A stretch of 64,000 nt of DNA from Aeromicrobium erythreum (GCF_001509405.1 NZ_CP011502.1:744001-808000), one strand, 5' to 3'; counted from the stretch's first letter, positions 25,486 through 34,020 are shown. Program-made: numbers and translations. The notes: generated by a model not told the origin, from the letters alone.

Positions 25486-26703
25486 ATGCTCGGGCCGACG
25501 TCGTTGCGCCGCCGCGCCGTCCTCCTCGGTCCGGCCTTCGTCGCCGCCGTGGCCTACGTCGACCCGGGCAACGTCGCCACGAACGTGACAGCGGGCGCGC
25601 GGTTCGGCTACGCACTGGTGTGGGTGGTCGTGCTGGCCAACGTGATGGCCGTGCTCGTCCAGTACCTGTCGGCGAAGCTCGGCCTCGTGACGCGCACGTC
25701 GCTGGCGTCGCACCTGGGCGGCCGGCTGCGCCGCGGACCGAGGGTCGCGTTCTGGCTGCAGGCGGAGGCCGTCGCCGTGGCCACCGACCTCGCGGAGGTC
25801 GTCGGCGGCGCGATCGCGTTGTCGCTGCTGTTCGACCTTCCCCTCGTCCTCGGGGCCGTCGTGACCGCGGCCGTGTCGCTGCTGGTGCTGCGCATCGGCG
25901 ACGTCCGCGGCCAGAGCGCCCTCGAGCGCACCATCCTGGGCTTCCTGGCGCTGATCGCCGTCGGCTTCGTGGCCGGGCTGGTGGTGAACCCACCGGCCGC
26001 GGGCGACGTGGCTGGCGGCCTCGTGCCGACGTTCGACGGGGCGGAGAGCGTGCTGCTCGCGTCGGGCATCATCGGGGCGACCGTGATGCCGCACGTCATC
26101 TACCTGCACTCGGGCCTGACGTCGGGACGGCTCGGTGGCCGAGGTCGCGGCACGTCGGTGCGCGACCTGCTCGGCGCCACCCGCACCGACGTGGTGCTCG
26201 CGCTGGCGCTGGCCGGCTTGCTGAACCTCTCGCTCCTGCTCGTGGCCGCCGCCGGGCTGCAGGGCCTCCCGGGCACCGACACGTTGACCGGTGTGCACGC
26301 GCTCGTGACGTCCGAGCTCGGCGCGGGCGTGGCGCTGCTCTTCGCGGTGGCGCTGCTCGGGTCGGGGCTGGCCTCGACGGCCGTGGGAGCGGCCGCCGGC
26401 GCCGAGGTGATGCACGGCCTGCTAGGCGTCCGCGTCCCGCTGCTGCTGCGCCGCGTGGTCACCGTCGTGCCGGCCCTCGTCGTCCTCGCGCTCGGGGTCG
26501 AGCCGAGCCGCGCCCTCGTCGTCTCGCAGGTGGTGCTGTCGCTCGGCATCCCGTTCGCGCTCGTCCCGCTCGTCCGCCTCACCGCCAGCCGCGCGGTGAT
26601 GGGCGAGCACGTGAACCGCCCCGCCACCACCGCCGCCGCCTGCGTCGTCGCCGCCGTCGTCATCGCACTGAACGTGTCGCTGCTGGTGCTGACGTTCGGG
26701 TGA
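25486..26703 (+). CDS. mntH: Nramp-family divalent metal (manganese/iron) transporter
   Basis: A 405-residue proton-coupled metal importer with about eleven membrane helices. The metal-site motif in helix 1 is present (AAVAYVDPGNVATN), as is the helix 6 motif (GIIGATVMPHVIYLHSG). QAEAVAVATDLAEVVGGAIAL matches helix 3. The usual substrates are Mn2+ and Fe2+. The gene has its own leaderless promoter and no terminator hairpin before element D, which begins about 50 bases after the stop. The family is certain; the symbol assumes manganese as the main substrate. Confidence 0.92.
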   Translation: MLGPTSLRRRAVLLGPAFVAAVAYVDPGNVATNVTAGARFGYALVWVVVLANVMAVLVQYLSAKLGLVTRTSLASHLGGRLRRGPRVAFWLQAEAVAVATDLAEVVGGAIALSLLFDLPLVLGAVVTAAVSLLVLRIGDVRGQSALERTILGFLALIAVGFVAGLVVNPPAAGDVAGGLVPTFDGAESVLLASGIIGATVMPHVIYLHSGLTSGRLGGRGRGTSVRDLLGATRTDVVLALALAGLLNLSLLLVAAAGLQGLPGTDTLTGVHALVTSELGAGVALLFAVALLGSGLASTAVGAAAGAEVMHGLLGVRVPLLLRRVVTVVPALVVLALGVEPSRALVVSQVVLSLGIPFALVPLVRLTASRAVMGEHVNRPATTAAACVVAAVVIALNVSLLVLTFG

Positions 26704-26967
26704 GGTGGGCGGGGCTCGTCCTGCTGCTGGGCTTCTCTGGGGGGGGTCTGGGGTTGGTGGTGCGCTGACTGCGGTGGTCGTGACCTTGCTGGTGCGCTGC
26801 CGCAGGGGGTCTGGGCGTAGGGCTGCGCTGCCTCGGCGTTCGCTGAGGTTGGTCTCCGAAAGGGCCTCGACCGGGCGGCTGGCGGCCACGCTGGTCTGGG
26901 GTCTCGGGCTGTGGGTTGGTTCTGGGGTGGACGCAAGCTTCTGCGTTCGTGTGCGGGAGGGCAAGGA

Positions 26968-27005
26968 TTCTGCGTTGCCTACGGGATCCCGTCGCGAACG
27001 CAGAA
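26968..27005. repeat. Palindrome P1 in element D
   Basis: Two 19-base arms (TTCTGCGTT outer, ACGGGATCCCGT centre) with 16 of 19 pairs. Confidence 0.78.
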
Positions 27006-27067
27006 GCGTTCGGCTTCGAACGCACGAATGCAGAGTCGTGAGTGCTCTTTGCGTTGGGGGGACGCAA

Positions 27068-27109
27068 GATTCTGCGTTCGCGTGGAACGGTCCACGCAAA
27101 GGCAGAATC
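27068..27109. repeat. Palindrome P2 in element D
   Basis: GATTCTGCGTTCGCGTGGA faces TCCACGCAAAGGCAGAATC around a short ACGG centre, with three mismatches. Related hairpins lie at 43453-43492 and 1921-1959. Confidence 0.75.
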
Positions 27110-27129
27110 CTTCCAGCGCGACGCCTGCC

Positions 27130-27181
27130 ATCGGTGGATCTGCAACCGTAGAAGCGCTCCTGCGGTTGCAGATCCACCGAT
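27130..27181. repeat. Hairpin P3 in element D
   Basis: ATCGGTGGATCTGCAACCG (27130-27148) is the exact inverted complement of 27163-27181, leaving a 14-base loop that contains AGCGCT. A close copy with 23-base arms lies in element E. Confidence 0.85.
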
Positions 27182-27463
27182 AGGACGCGCGAACGCAGAA
27201 CGGTGGGCCAAGAACGCAGAAACGAAGAACCTTGGGTCGAGGGCAGGCTCAGACCGGACCCCGAGACCCGGAACCGGCCCCAGACCCGCTGCCGGTCGAG
27301 GCCCTTTCGGAGACCACCTCCAGCGAAGGCCGCGGCAGCGCACCAGCAAGCACAAGCCGTCTGCGGCAGCGCGCCAGCAAGCACAGACTCCCTGCGACGA
27401 CGCAGCACCCCTCAGCCCCGCCAGCCCGGCGGGGGGAGGGCGCGTCTGGCATCATCCGGAACC

Positions 27464-28543
27464 ATGCCCCTCCCGCTCGTCCCGCGACCGCACGTCCCGC
27501 ACGACCTGGGCGCTGCGGTGGGGAACCTGCGCGACGTGGTGCAGGGGCGGCGGATCGCCGACCTGCGGACGACGCCGCGCACGCTGGTCAAGGTCACCGA
27601 GCACGCGAGCCTGTTCCGGTACGACCCGTACCCGGGCACGGAGCAGCACGGCGACCCGCTGCTGCTCGTGCCGCCGCTCGCCGCGCCTGCGCTCGCGTTC
27701 GACCTGCGGCGCGGGTGCAGCGTGGTCGAGTACTTCGTGCAGCAGGGACGGCCGGTGTACCTCGTCGACTACGGGCCGGTGAGCTTCGAGCACCGCGACC
27801 TCGGCATCGAGCACTGGACCGGGCGGGTGATCCCGCAGGCCGTCCGGCACGTGCACGACGACGCGGGGGAGCGGCCCGTGCACCTGGCCGGCTGGTCGCT
27901 GGGTGGGATCTTCACGATCTTCACCGCCGCGTCCGACCCGACGCTGCCGCTCGCGTCGGCGACGGCCGTGGCGTCGCCGTTCGACCTGACGCAGGTGCCG
28001 CTGATCGCGATCACCCGCCCGGTCAACGCCGTGGCGAGCGGCCTGGTGAGCGCCGCCTACCGCACCCTCGGCGGCGTCCCCGCGCCGCTCACCCGGCTCG
28101 GGTTCCAGATCTCGGCGCTCGACAAGTACCTCACCAAGCCGTTGGCGATCCTCGCGCACGCCGACGACCGCGACTTCCTCGCGCAGCTGGAGGCCGTCGA
28201 CCGCTTCACCGACAACATGTACGCCTACCCGGGCCGCACGTTCGGGCAGCTGTACCACGTCGTCGTGCGCAGCAACGCGCTCGCGACGGGGGTGGTGGAG
28301 CTGGGCGGACGCGAGCTGCGGCTCGCCGACATCGACGTGCCCGTGCTGGTGGTGGCCGGGCTCGACGACACCCTCGCGCCGGTGGGTGCGGTCAGCCACC
28401 TCGTCGACCTGCTGACGGGTGCACCGGACGTCCAGCTCGTCCAGGCTCCCGGCGGCCACCTCGGGGTGCTCACCGGCCGCGCGGCCCGCCGCACCACCTG
28501 GCCGGCCATGGAGGGCTTCTACGCCCGCCACGACACGCCCTGA
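27464..28543 (+). CDS. Alpha/beta-hydrolase related to class III PHA synthases
   Basis: A 359-residue alpha/beta-hydrolase resembling PhaC-like proteins. The nucleophile elbow is HLAGWSLGGIFTIF with Ser145; true polyhydroxyalkanoate synthases use cysteine there, so it more likely hydrolyses or transfers esters. The acid and histidine of the triad are in VAGLDDTLAPVGA and APGGHLGVLTG. The N-terminal PLLLVPPLAAPALAFDL and SVVEYFVQQGRPVYLVDYG match the PhaC core. ATG 27464 is just beyond element D; the long upstream open frame is repeat sequence. A role in storage polyester or acyl-ester turnover is possible but unproven. Confidence 0.8.
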   Translation: MPLPLVPRPHVPHDLGAAVGNLRDVVQGRRIADLRTTPRTLVKVTEHASLFRYDPYPGTEQHGDPLLLVPPLAAPALAFDLRRGCSVVEYFVQQGRPVYLVDYGPVSFEHRDLGIEHWTGRVIPQAVRHVHDDAGERPVHLAGWSLGGIFTIFTAASDPTLPLASATAVASPFDLTQVPLIAITRPVNAVASGLVSAAYRTLGGVPAPLTRLGFQISALDKYLTKPLAILAHADDRDFLAQLEAVDRFTDNMYAYPGRTFGQLYHVVVRSNALATGVVELGGRELRLADIDVPVLVVAGLDDTLAPVGAVSHLVDLLTGAPDVQLVQAPGGHLGVLTGRAARRTTWPAMEGFYARHDTP

Positions 28544-28563
28544 CGTCCGCAGGCGTCTCGGAC

Positions 28564-28569
28564 TACGCT
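28564..28569 (+). promoter_or_regulatory. Leaderless -10 box of the Fpg/Nei glycosylase gene
   Basis: TACGCT ends 6 bases before GTG 28576; there is no ribosome site. Confidence 0.65.
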
Positions 28570-28575
28570 CGTGAC

Positions 28576-29439
28576 GTGCCCGAGATGCCGGAGGTCGACG
28601 CGCTTGCCGCGTTCCTGCGCGAGCGTGCCGTCGGTGCCGTCGTGGCCGACGTCGAGCTGGCGTCGTTCGCGGTGCTCAAGACCTACGACCCGCCGGTGTC
28701 GTCGTTGGCGGGCCTGCAGGTCACCGACGTGCGGCGGCACGGGAAGTTCCTCGACCTCGACGTCGACGGTCTGCACCTCGTCGTGCACCTCGCGAAGGCC
28801 GGGTGGCTGCGCTGGTCGGACCAGCTCACCGACAAGCGGCTGAAGATGGGCAACGGCCCGCTCGCCGCGCGGGTCCGGCTCGACCACGGCGACGGCCCGC
28901 ACGTCGGGTTCGACCTCACGGAGGCCGGGACGCGCAAGGGCCTGGCCGTCTACGTCGTGCGCGACCCGCAGGACGTCGAGGGGATCGCCGCCCTCGGCCC
29001 GGACCCCATGGTCGACGGCTTCACCGTGGCGCCGCTGCTCGAGGGTCGACGCATGCAGGTCAAGCGGTTCCTGCGCGACCAGAAGATCGTCGCCGGCATC
29101 GGCAACGCCTACAGCGACGAGATCCTGCACGCGGCCCGACTGTCGCCGTTCGCGCTCGCGTCCGAGCTCGACGCCGAGCAGGTCGAGCGGCTCGACGTGG
29201 CGATCCGCACCGTGCTGGGCGAGGCGATGGCCGAGGCGCACGGCAAGCCCGCGTCGGAGCTGAAGGACGGCAAGCGCTCGCGGATGCGGGTGCACGGCCG
29301 CGCGGGCGAGGCGTGCCCCGTCTGCGGCGACACGGTCGCCGAGGTGGTCTTCGCCGACTCCTCCCTGCAGTACTGCCCGACGTGCCAGACGGGCGGGAAG
29401 CCGCTGAAGGACCGCTCGACGAGCAAGTTCCTCAAGTAG
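28576..29439 (+). CDS. Formamidopyrimidine-DNA glycosylase / endonuclease VIII family protein
   Basis: A 287-residue base-excision repair glycosylase/AP lyase that removes oxidised bases. The GTG start gives the needed N-terminus M-P-E-M-P-E-V, with catalytic Pro2 and Glu3 after Met removal. The helix-two-turn-helix is around KIVAGIGNAYSDEILHAARL. The C-terminal zinc finger is intact, with CPVC and CPTC pairs in EACPVCGD and YCPTCQTGGK. The finger ends in KDRSTSKFLK rather than the classical TYFCP-R tail, so an Fpg/Nei family name is safer than mutM. It has its own leaderless promoter. Confidence 0.88.
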   Translation: MPEMPEVDALAAFLRERAVGAVVADVELASFAVLKTYDPPVSSLAGLQVTDVRRHGKFLDLDVDGLHLVVHLAKAGWLRWSDQLTDKRLKMGNGPLAARVRLDHGDGPHVGFDLTEAGTRKGLAVYVVRDPQDVEGIAALGPDPMVDGFTVAPLLEGRRMQVKRFLRDQKIVAGIGNAYSDEILHAARLSPFALASELDAEQVERLDVAIRTVLGEAMAEAHGKPASELKDGKRSRMRVHGRAGEACPVCGDTVAEVVFADSSLQYCPTCQTGGKPLKDRSTSKFLK

Positions 29440-29459
29440 CCCGCTCGACGGCTGCTCGG

Positions 29460-29501
29460 CCCAGTGCCATCAGCCCAGTGTCATCAACCCAGTGCCACGA
29501 G
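29460..29501. repeat. Three tandem 14-bp repeats
   Basis: CCCAGTGCCATCAG, CCCAGTGTCATCAA and CCCAGTGCCACGAG follow each other directly. The second and third cover the stop and last codons of the EamA gene, which is read on the minus strand. Confidence 0.7.
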
Positions 29502-30323
29502 CGTCACGGCCGACGCGGCGAGCGCGAGCCCGACGCCCTGCCATGCCTGGATGCGCTCCTTGAGCACGAGCGTCGCGAGCAGGACGGTTGTCGCGGGGTA
29601 GAGGGAGGAGATCACCGACACGACCGACAGCAGGCCCTCGCGCGTCGCCAGCAGGAACGCGGTCGTCGCGGTGGCTCCGAGCGGCCCCATGAGCACGGCG
29701 CGCCAGGCGAGCCGGTCGCGCGGCACCCACGCCTCGCGCAGCGCCAGGGCCAGCAGCACGACGACGACGGCGGCGGCACCCTGCGCGACGGCCAGCGGCC
29801 ACAGGCCCGCGTCGTCGCGCACCTGGCCGAGGGCGACGAACAGCACGCCGAACCCGAGCCCTGCCAGCACGCCGTCGACCACGCCGCCGCGGTGCGCGGC
29901 CTGCGCTGCGGCGTCCTCCTCGACGACGCGCGACACGAGCGCGATCGCCGGGAACGCGACGACGATCCCCGCGAGGGCCAGCGCGCTCGGCCGGTCGCCG
30001 GTGACGAGCCCGACGGCCACGGGCAGCAGCGCGCAGACGACCGCCGACAGCGGTGCGACGACGCTCATCCGCCCGCCGGCGAGCCCGCGGTAGAGGAACG
30101 CGGCACCGACGCCCGACCCGGCCCCGCCGACGACGCCCCACACCCAGTCGGCCCCGACCGGGTCGCCGGCGATGAAGAGCGCCACGGCGACGGTGCAGAC
30201 CGTCGACGACGTCTGCCCGACCACGGCCGTCTGCCACGGTCCGGAGCGCTTGGAGAAGAGCCCGCCGAGGAAGTCGGAGACCCCGTACGACAGGGCGGAG
30301 AGCAGGGAGAGGAGGACGGCCAC
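29484..30323 (-). CDS. EamA/DMT-superfamily transporter
   Basis: A 279-residue membrane protein with about ten helices in two EamA repeats. The N-terminal repeat begins LLSLLSALSYGVSDFLGGLF and the second ends SVVSVISSLYPATTVLLATL with LKERIQAWQGVGLALAASAV, the classical repeat endings. Family members export amino acids, nucleotides or other metabolites. It starts with GTG 30323 after a leaderless TAGGGT box, 29 bases downstream of eutC on the same strand, so it may be separately transcribed. The substrate is unknown. Confidence 0.88.
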   Translation of the reverse strand: MAVLLSLLSALSYGVSDFLGGLFSKRSGPWQTAVVGQTSSTVCTVAVALFIAGDPVGADWVWGVVGGAGSGVGAAFLYRGLAGGRMSVVAPLSAVVCALLPVAVGLVTGDRPSALALAGIVVAFPAIALVSRVVEEDAAAQAAHRGGVVDGVLAGLGFGVLFVALGQVRDDAGLWPLAVAQGAAAVVVVLLALALREAWVPRDRLAWRAVLMGPLGATATTAFLLATREGLLSVVSVISSLYPATTVLLATLVLKERIQAWQGVGLALAASAVTLVALG

Positions 30324-30329
30324 GCGTGC

Positions 30330-30335
30330 ACCCTA
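30330..30335 (-). promoter_or_regulatory. Leaderless -10 box of the EamA gene
   Basis: TAGGGT on the minus strand ends 6 bases before GTG 30323, between eutC and the transporter. Confidence 0.6.
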
Positions 30336-30352
30336 GTGGGACGGGACGGACC

Positions 30353-31144
30353 TCACGGTCCGGTGTCCAGGGCCTCGGCCGTGGCGTCGTCGAGGGCCGA
30401 GGAGTCCTTGAGCGCGACGCCGGAGCGGCCCAGACGCCGGGAGCCGTCGACGAGCGCGGCAGCCACCCGCGCCGCCGCCGCGTAGCCCAGACCGTCGGGC
30501 GGGTGGATGTTGGAGATGCAGTTCCGCTCGGCGTCGGTGCGCCCGGGGCGAGGGTCGTGCGTCAGGTAGACCCCGAGGCTGTCGGCGACCGACAGGCCCG
30601 GGCGCTCGCCGATGACGACGAGCAGCGTCTGCACGCCCAGCGCGGCGCCGACGTGGTCGCCCAGCGCCACCCGTGCCTGGGTGGCGACCACCGGGGCGGC
30701 GACGCGCAACCCCGTGCCGAGCGCGTCGACGAGGGCCGTCACGAGCGCGACGCCGTGCTCGGCGACCGCCCGCGGCGACAGGCCGTCGGCCAGCACGACG
30801 GCGACGTCGGCGTCGCCGCTCGCGTCGAGGCCGTCGAGCGACGCGGGGCGCCGCCCGAGGTCGGGACGTCGGAGGTACTCGCCGCGACCCTCGGCCAGGC
30901 TGCGCACCCGTAGCGTGGCACCGAGACCGAGTGCATCGAGGCCAGGGACGAGCGCGTCGACGTCGAGCGGCTCGTGCACGGCGTCACGAGCAGCGGCGTG
31001 CGCCGCCCGGAACTCCAGCTCGCGCCGCGTCGGCAAGGAGCTGCCGGCCCGCCCCAGCCCGATCCGCGCCTGCGTGGTGCGGCGCAGGCCCGACCACGGG
31101 TCGCTCGCCGCGACGTCGGGCGTGCGGGCGTCGCCGCCGCTCAC
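30353..31144 (-). CDS. eutC: Ethanolamine ammonia-lyase small subunit
   Basis: A 263-residue small subunit of adenosylcobalamin-dependent ethanolamine ammonia-lyase, which with EutB turns ethanolamine into acetaldehyde and ammonia. Recognisable segments are TQARIGLGRAGSSLPTRREL near the N-terminus, ADGLSPRAVAEHG, TLLVVIGERPGLSVADSLG and the C-terminal ERNCISNIHPPDGLGY with YAAAARVAAAL. The GTG start at 31144 overlaps the eutB stop by 4 bases. There is no EutA reactivase, aldehyde dehydrogenase or shell protein gene nearby. Confidence 0.95.
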   Translation of the reverse strand: MSGGDARTPDVAASDPWSGLRRTTQARIGLGRAGSSLPTRRELEFRAAHAAARDAVHEPLDVDALVPGLDALGLGATLRVRSLAEGRGEYLRRPDLGRRPASLDGLDASGDADVAVVLADGLSPRAVAEHGVALVTALVDALGTGLRVAAPVVATQARVALGDHVGAALGVQTLLVVIGERPGLSVADSLGVYLTHDPRPGRTDAERNCISNIHPPDGLGYAAAARVAAALVDGSRRLGRSGVALKDSSALDDATAEALDTGP

Positions 31145-32550
31145 GCCCCGCTCGCGATCGACAGCAGGGGCGAGGCGTCGAGGTCGACGGGCAGCACACG
31201 ACCCTGCGGGTCGGCCATGCCGAGACCGGCGAGCCACGCCTCGAACTCCGGTGCCGGCCTGAGCCCGAGGACCTGCCGCACGTAGAGCGCGTCGTGGAAG
31301 GACAGGCTCTGGTAGCCGAGCATCACGTCGTCGGCGCCGGGCACGGCGATGACGAACGCCGCGCCGGCCACGCCGAGCAGCGTCAGCAGCGTGTCCATGT
31401 CGTCGGAGTCGGCCTCGGCGTGGTTGGTGTAGCAGACGTCGACCCCCATGGGCAGGCCGAGCAGCTTGCCGCAGAAGTGGTCCTCGAGGCCGGCCCGCAC
31501 GATCTGCTTCCCGTCGTAGAGGTACTCCGGCCCGATGAAGCCGACCACCGTGTTGACGAGCAGCGGGTCGAGAGCGCGGGCAAGTCCGTAGGCCCTGGTC
31601 TCGAGCGTCTGCTGGTCGACCGGACGACCACCCGTGCCGAGGTGGGCGCCGGCCGAGAGGGCCGAACCCTGCCCCGTCTCGAGGTACATCACCTGGTCGC
31701 CGACAGTGCCGCGTCCGAGGGAGCGACCCGCCTCGTTGGCCTCCAGCAACAGGCGCACGTCGACCCCGAACGACGCGTTGGCGCCCTCGGTGCCCGCCAC
31801 CGACTGGAACACCAGGTCGACGGGCGCGCCCTGCTCGATCAGGTCGACCGTCGTCGTCACGTGCGAGAGCACGCACGACTGCATCGGGATGTCGAAGCGC
31901 TGGCGCAGGTCGTCGAGGAGGTGCAGCAGCCGCGCCGTCGCCTGCGGTGAGTCCGTGGCCGGGTTGATGCCGATCACGGCGTCGCCGGAGCCCATGAGCA
32001 GACCGTCGAGGGTCGCCGCCGCGATGCCGGCCGGGTCGTCGGTGGGGTGGTTGGGCTGCAGTCGGGTCGCGATGCGTCCGGGCAGGCCGATCGTCGTCCG
32101 GAAGGCCGACGTGACGCGCGCGGCCTGCGCGACCAGCACGAGGTCCTGGTTGCGCATCAGCTTCGAGACGGCCGCCACCATCTCCGGCGTGAGCCCCGGG
32201 GCGACCGCCGTGAGCGTCGCGGCCGCATCGGGACGCGTCGCCGTCGCCAGCAGCCAGTCGCGGAACCCGCCCACGGTCAGGTGGGCCACCGGCGCGAAGG
32301 CCTCGGCGTCGTGGGTGTCGACGATGAGCCGGGTCACCTCGTCGCTCTCGTACGGCACCACCTGCTCCTGCAGGAACGTGGTGAGCGGCTCGTCGGCGAG
32401 GGCCCACGCGGCCGCCGCGCGCTCGGCGTCGGACTCGGCCGCGCAGCCGGCCAGCTGGTCGCCCGAGCGGACCGGCGTGGCCTTCGCCATCAGGTCGACG
32501 AGCCCGTCGAACGTGTAGGTCCGACCGGCGAGGGTGTGCCGCCGGATCAC
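31141..32550 (-). CDS. eutB: Ethanolamine ammonia-lyase large subunit
   Basis: A 469-residue TIM-barrel subunit carrying the active site and cobalamin interface. Diagnostic segments include GSGDAVIGINPATDSPQ, FGVDVRLLLEANEAGRSL, YLETGQGSALSAGAHLG and GVDVCYTNHAEADSDDMD. The length is normal. Start GTG 32550 overlaps the permease stop and its own stop overlaps eutC, so the three genes are translationally coupled. Acetaldehyde must be handled by enzymes encoded elsewhere. No cobalamin riboswitch is visible upstream of the operon. Confidence 0.96.
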   Translation of the reverse strand: MIRRHTLAGRTYTFDGLVDLMAKATPVRSGDQLAGCAAESDAERAAAAWALADEPLTTFLQEQVVPYESDEVTRLIVDTHDAEAFAPVAHLTVGGFRDWLLATATRPDAAATLTAVAPGLTPEMVAAVSKLMRNQDLVLVAQAARVTSAFRTTIGLPGRIATRLQPNHPTDDPAGIAAATLDGLLMGSGDAVIGINPATDSPQATARLLHLLDDLRQRFDIPMQSCVLSHVTTTVDLIEQGAPVDLVFQSVAGTEGANASFGVDVRLLLEANEAGRSLGRGTVGDQVMYLETGQGSALSAGAHLGTGGRPVDQQTLETRAYGLARALDPLLVNTVVGFIGPEYLYDGKQIVRAGLEDHFCGKLLGLPMGVDVCYTNHAEADSDDMDTLLTLLGVAGAAFVIAVPGADDVMLGYQSLSFHDALYVRQVLGLRPAPEFEAWLAGLGMADPQGRVLPVDLDASPLLSIASGA

Positions 32551-33977
32551 CCGAGGTCCTCCTCCGCGCGGGCCAGCGCGGCGAACTCCTCGTCGGGGGA
32601 GGCGGCCACCAGGTGGTGACGGCTGTAGAGGCCGAACCACGCCATGAAGGCGAGGAAGACGCCCACGCACCACAGCGCCGCGGTGCTGTCGACGAGGAAG
32701 GTCGCCACGACGGAGAGCGCCGCGACCATGAGCGCGAAGCCGGTCGTGAGGACGCCGCCCGGGGTCCGGTAGGGCCGGGGCATGTCGGGCTCGCGCACGC
32801 GGAGCACGACGTGGCTGACCATCATCAGCACGTAGCTGAGGGCCGCCCCGAACACCGCCATGTTGAGCAGCAGCGCGCCCTCGCCGGTCAGCGACAGGCC
32901 GAAGCCGATGACACCCGGCACCACGAGCGCGAGCGTCGGCGTCTTGCGTCGGTTGGTCACCGAGAGCGACGTGGGCAGGTAGCCCGCGCGGGAGAGGGCG
33001 AAGAGCTGACGGGAGTAGGCGTAGATGATGGAGAAGAAGCTGGCCACGAGCCCCGCCAGGCCGATGTAGTTCACGACCGTGGCGGCGGCGCCCCCGCCGA
33101 GGGCCTCCACCAGCGGGTTGCCCGACGACGCCATCGCCTCGGCGCCGCCGGCGCCCGGGACGAGGACGAGCACCAGCACGCACGTGAACAGCAGCACCGC
33201 CATCGCCGCGATGATGCCGCGCGGCACGTTCCGCTCGGCGTCGGCCGTCTCCTCGGCGGCCAGCGGCACGCCCTCGACCGCGAGGAAGAACCAGATCGCG
33301 AACGGGATCGCCGACCAGATGCCGAGGTAGCCGAAGGGGAGGAGCTCGGAGGCGCCGGCCGCGCCGGTCGGCGCGATGTCGGTCAGGCGCGAGACGTCGA
33401 AGTCGCCCAGGGCGGCGACGGCGAAGACCACGAGGCCGACGAGCGCGACCGAGGTGATGACGAACATGACCTTGAGCGCCTCGCCGACCCCTGCCAGGTG
33501 GATGCCGATGAACAGGGCGTAGACGGCCAGGTAGACCCACCAGCCGTCGGTGATGCCGAAGAGTCCGAGCGACTCGACGTAGGCGCCGATGAAGGTGGCG
33601 ATCGCCGCCGGGGCGATGGCGTACTCGATGAGGATGGCGGTCCCGGTGGCGAACCCGCCCCACGGGCCGAGGGCGCGTCGGGCGAACGTGTAGCCGCCGC
33701 CCGCCGCGGGCAGCGACGACGACAGCTCGGCCATGCCGAGCACGAGGGCCAGGTACATGGCCGCGACGACCACGGTCGCGATGGCGAGGCCGCCGAACCC
33801 GCCCTCGGCGAGCCCGAAGTTCCACCCGGAGTAGTCGCCCGACACGACGTAGCTGACGCCCAGCCCGGCGAGCAGGACCCAGCCTGCCGTGCCGCGTTGG
33901 AGCTGGCGCTTCTCGAGGTACTCCTGGGCGCTCGCGCCGGAGCCTGACGTCACCGGTGTCTCGTGCTGCTGTGTCAT
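32547..33977 (-). CDS. Ethanolamine permease (APC superfamily)
   Basis: A 476-residue amino acid/polyamine/organocation transporter with twelve predicted helices. VSYVVSGDYSGWNFGLAEGG near residue 50 is typical of the ethanolamine permease group, and GYTFARRALGPWGGFATG lies in helix 3. Its place as first gene of the eutBC operon supports ethanolamine uptake. ATG 33977 is preceded by GAGGGAG; an upstream in-frame start would lie over the ribosome site. It is regulated from the divergent gap with the 34103 gene, where a repeated TGTTGCC box is found. Confidence 0.92.
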   Translation of the reverse strand: MTQQHETPVTSGSGASAQEYLEKRQLQRGTAGWVLLAGLGVSYVVSGDYSGWNFGLAEGGFGGLAIATVVVAAMYLALVLGMAELSSSLPAAGGGYTFARRALGPWGGFATGTAILIEYAIAPAAIATFIGAYVESLGLFGITDGWWVYLAVYALFIGIHLAGVGEALKVMFVITSVALVGLVVFAVAALGDFDVSRLTDIAPTGAAGASELLPFGYLGIWSAIPFAIWFFLAVEGVPLAAEETADAERNVPRGIIAAMAVLLFTCVLVLVLVPGAGGAEAMASSGNPLVEALGGGAAATVVNYIGLAGLVASFFSIIYAYSRQLFALSRAGYLPTSLSVTNRRKTPTLALVVPGVIGFGLSLTGEGALLLNMAVFGAALSYVLMMVSHVVLRVREPDMPRPYRTPGGVLTTGFALMVAALSVVATFLVDSTAALWCVGVFLAFMAWFGLYSRHHLVAASPDEEFAALARAEEDLG

Positions 33978-34020
33978 GGGTGCTCCCTCGTCCCGCGCCG
34001 CGTCGTGCGACCGGAGCACG

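Larger units (their letters stand above)
26753..27410. repeat. Intergenic mosaic inverted-repeat element D (complete)
   Basis: This copy has all modules in order: GGTGCGCTG tandem units (26757 on), the TCCGAAAGGGCCTCGACC module (26853-26883), GGGTCTCGGGCTGTGG (26899-26914), palindrome P1 (26968-27005), P2 (27068-27109) and P3 (27130-27181). The mirrored module follows at 27289-27313 and then inverted tandem units (GCAGCGCACCAGCAAG). Copies of TTCTGCGTT or its complement AACGCAGAA occur at least six times. The element fills most of the 760-base gap between the Nramp and hydrolase genes. Frames crossing it are repeat-encoded and not credible as genes. Confidence 0.82.

Noticed and set aside
22882-26415. 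Open frame of more than 1,100 codons on the minus strand
   Set aside because: It runs antisense to purQ, the NYN gene, the helicase and mntH, all of which have clear family motifs. Its translation is Arg/Gly/His-rich low complexity, a common artefact of high-GC codon use.
26753-27410. Insertion sequence or integron explanation for the elements
   Set aside because: No transposase or integrase coding sequence, no attC-like pair and no target duplication could be seen. A non-autonomous element remains possible, so the call is limited to repeat.
27464-28543. True polyhydroxyalkanoate synthase
   Set aside because: The nucleophile in the GWSLGG elbow is serine instead of the required cysteine, and no phaA, phaB or phasin genes are adjacent.
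30353-33977. Ethanolamine-utilisation microcompartment
   Set aside because: Only the permease and the two lyase subunits are present; no shell, reactivase or aldehyde dehydrogenase genes lie nearby.
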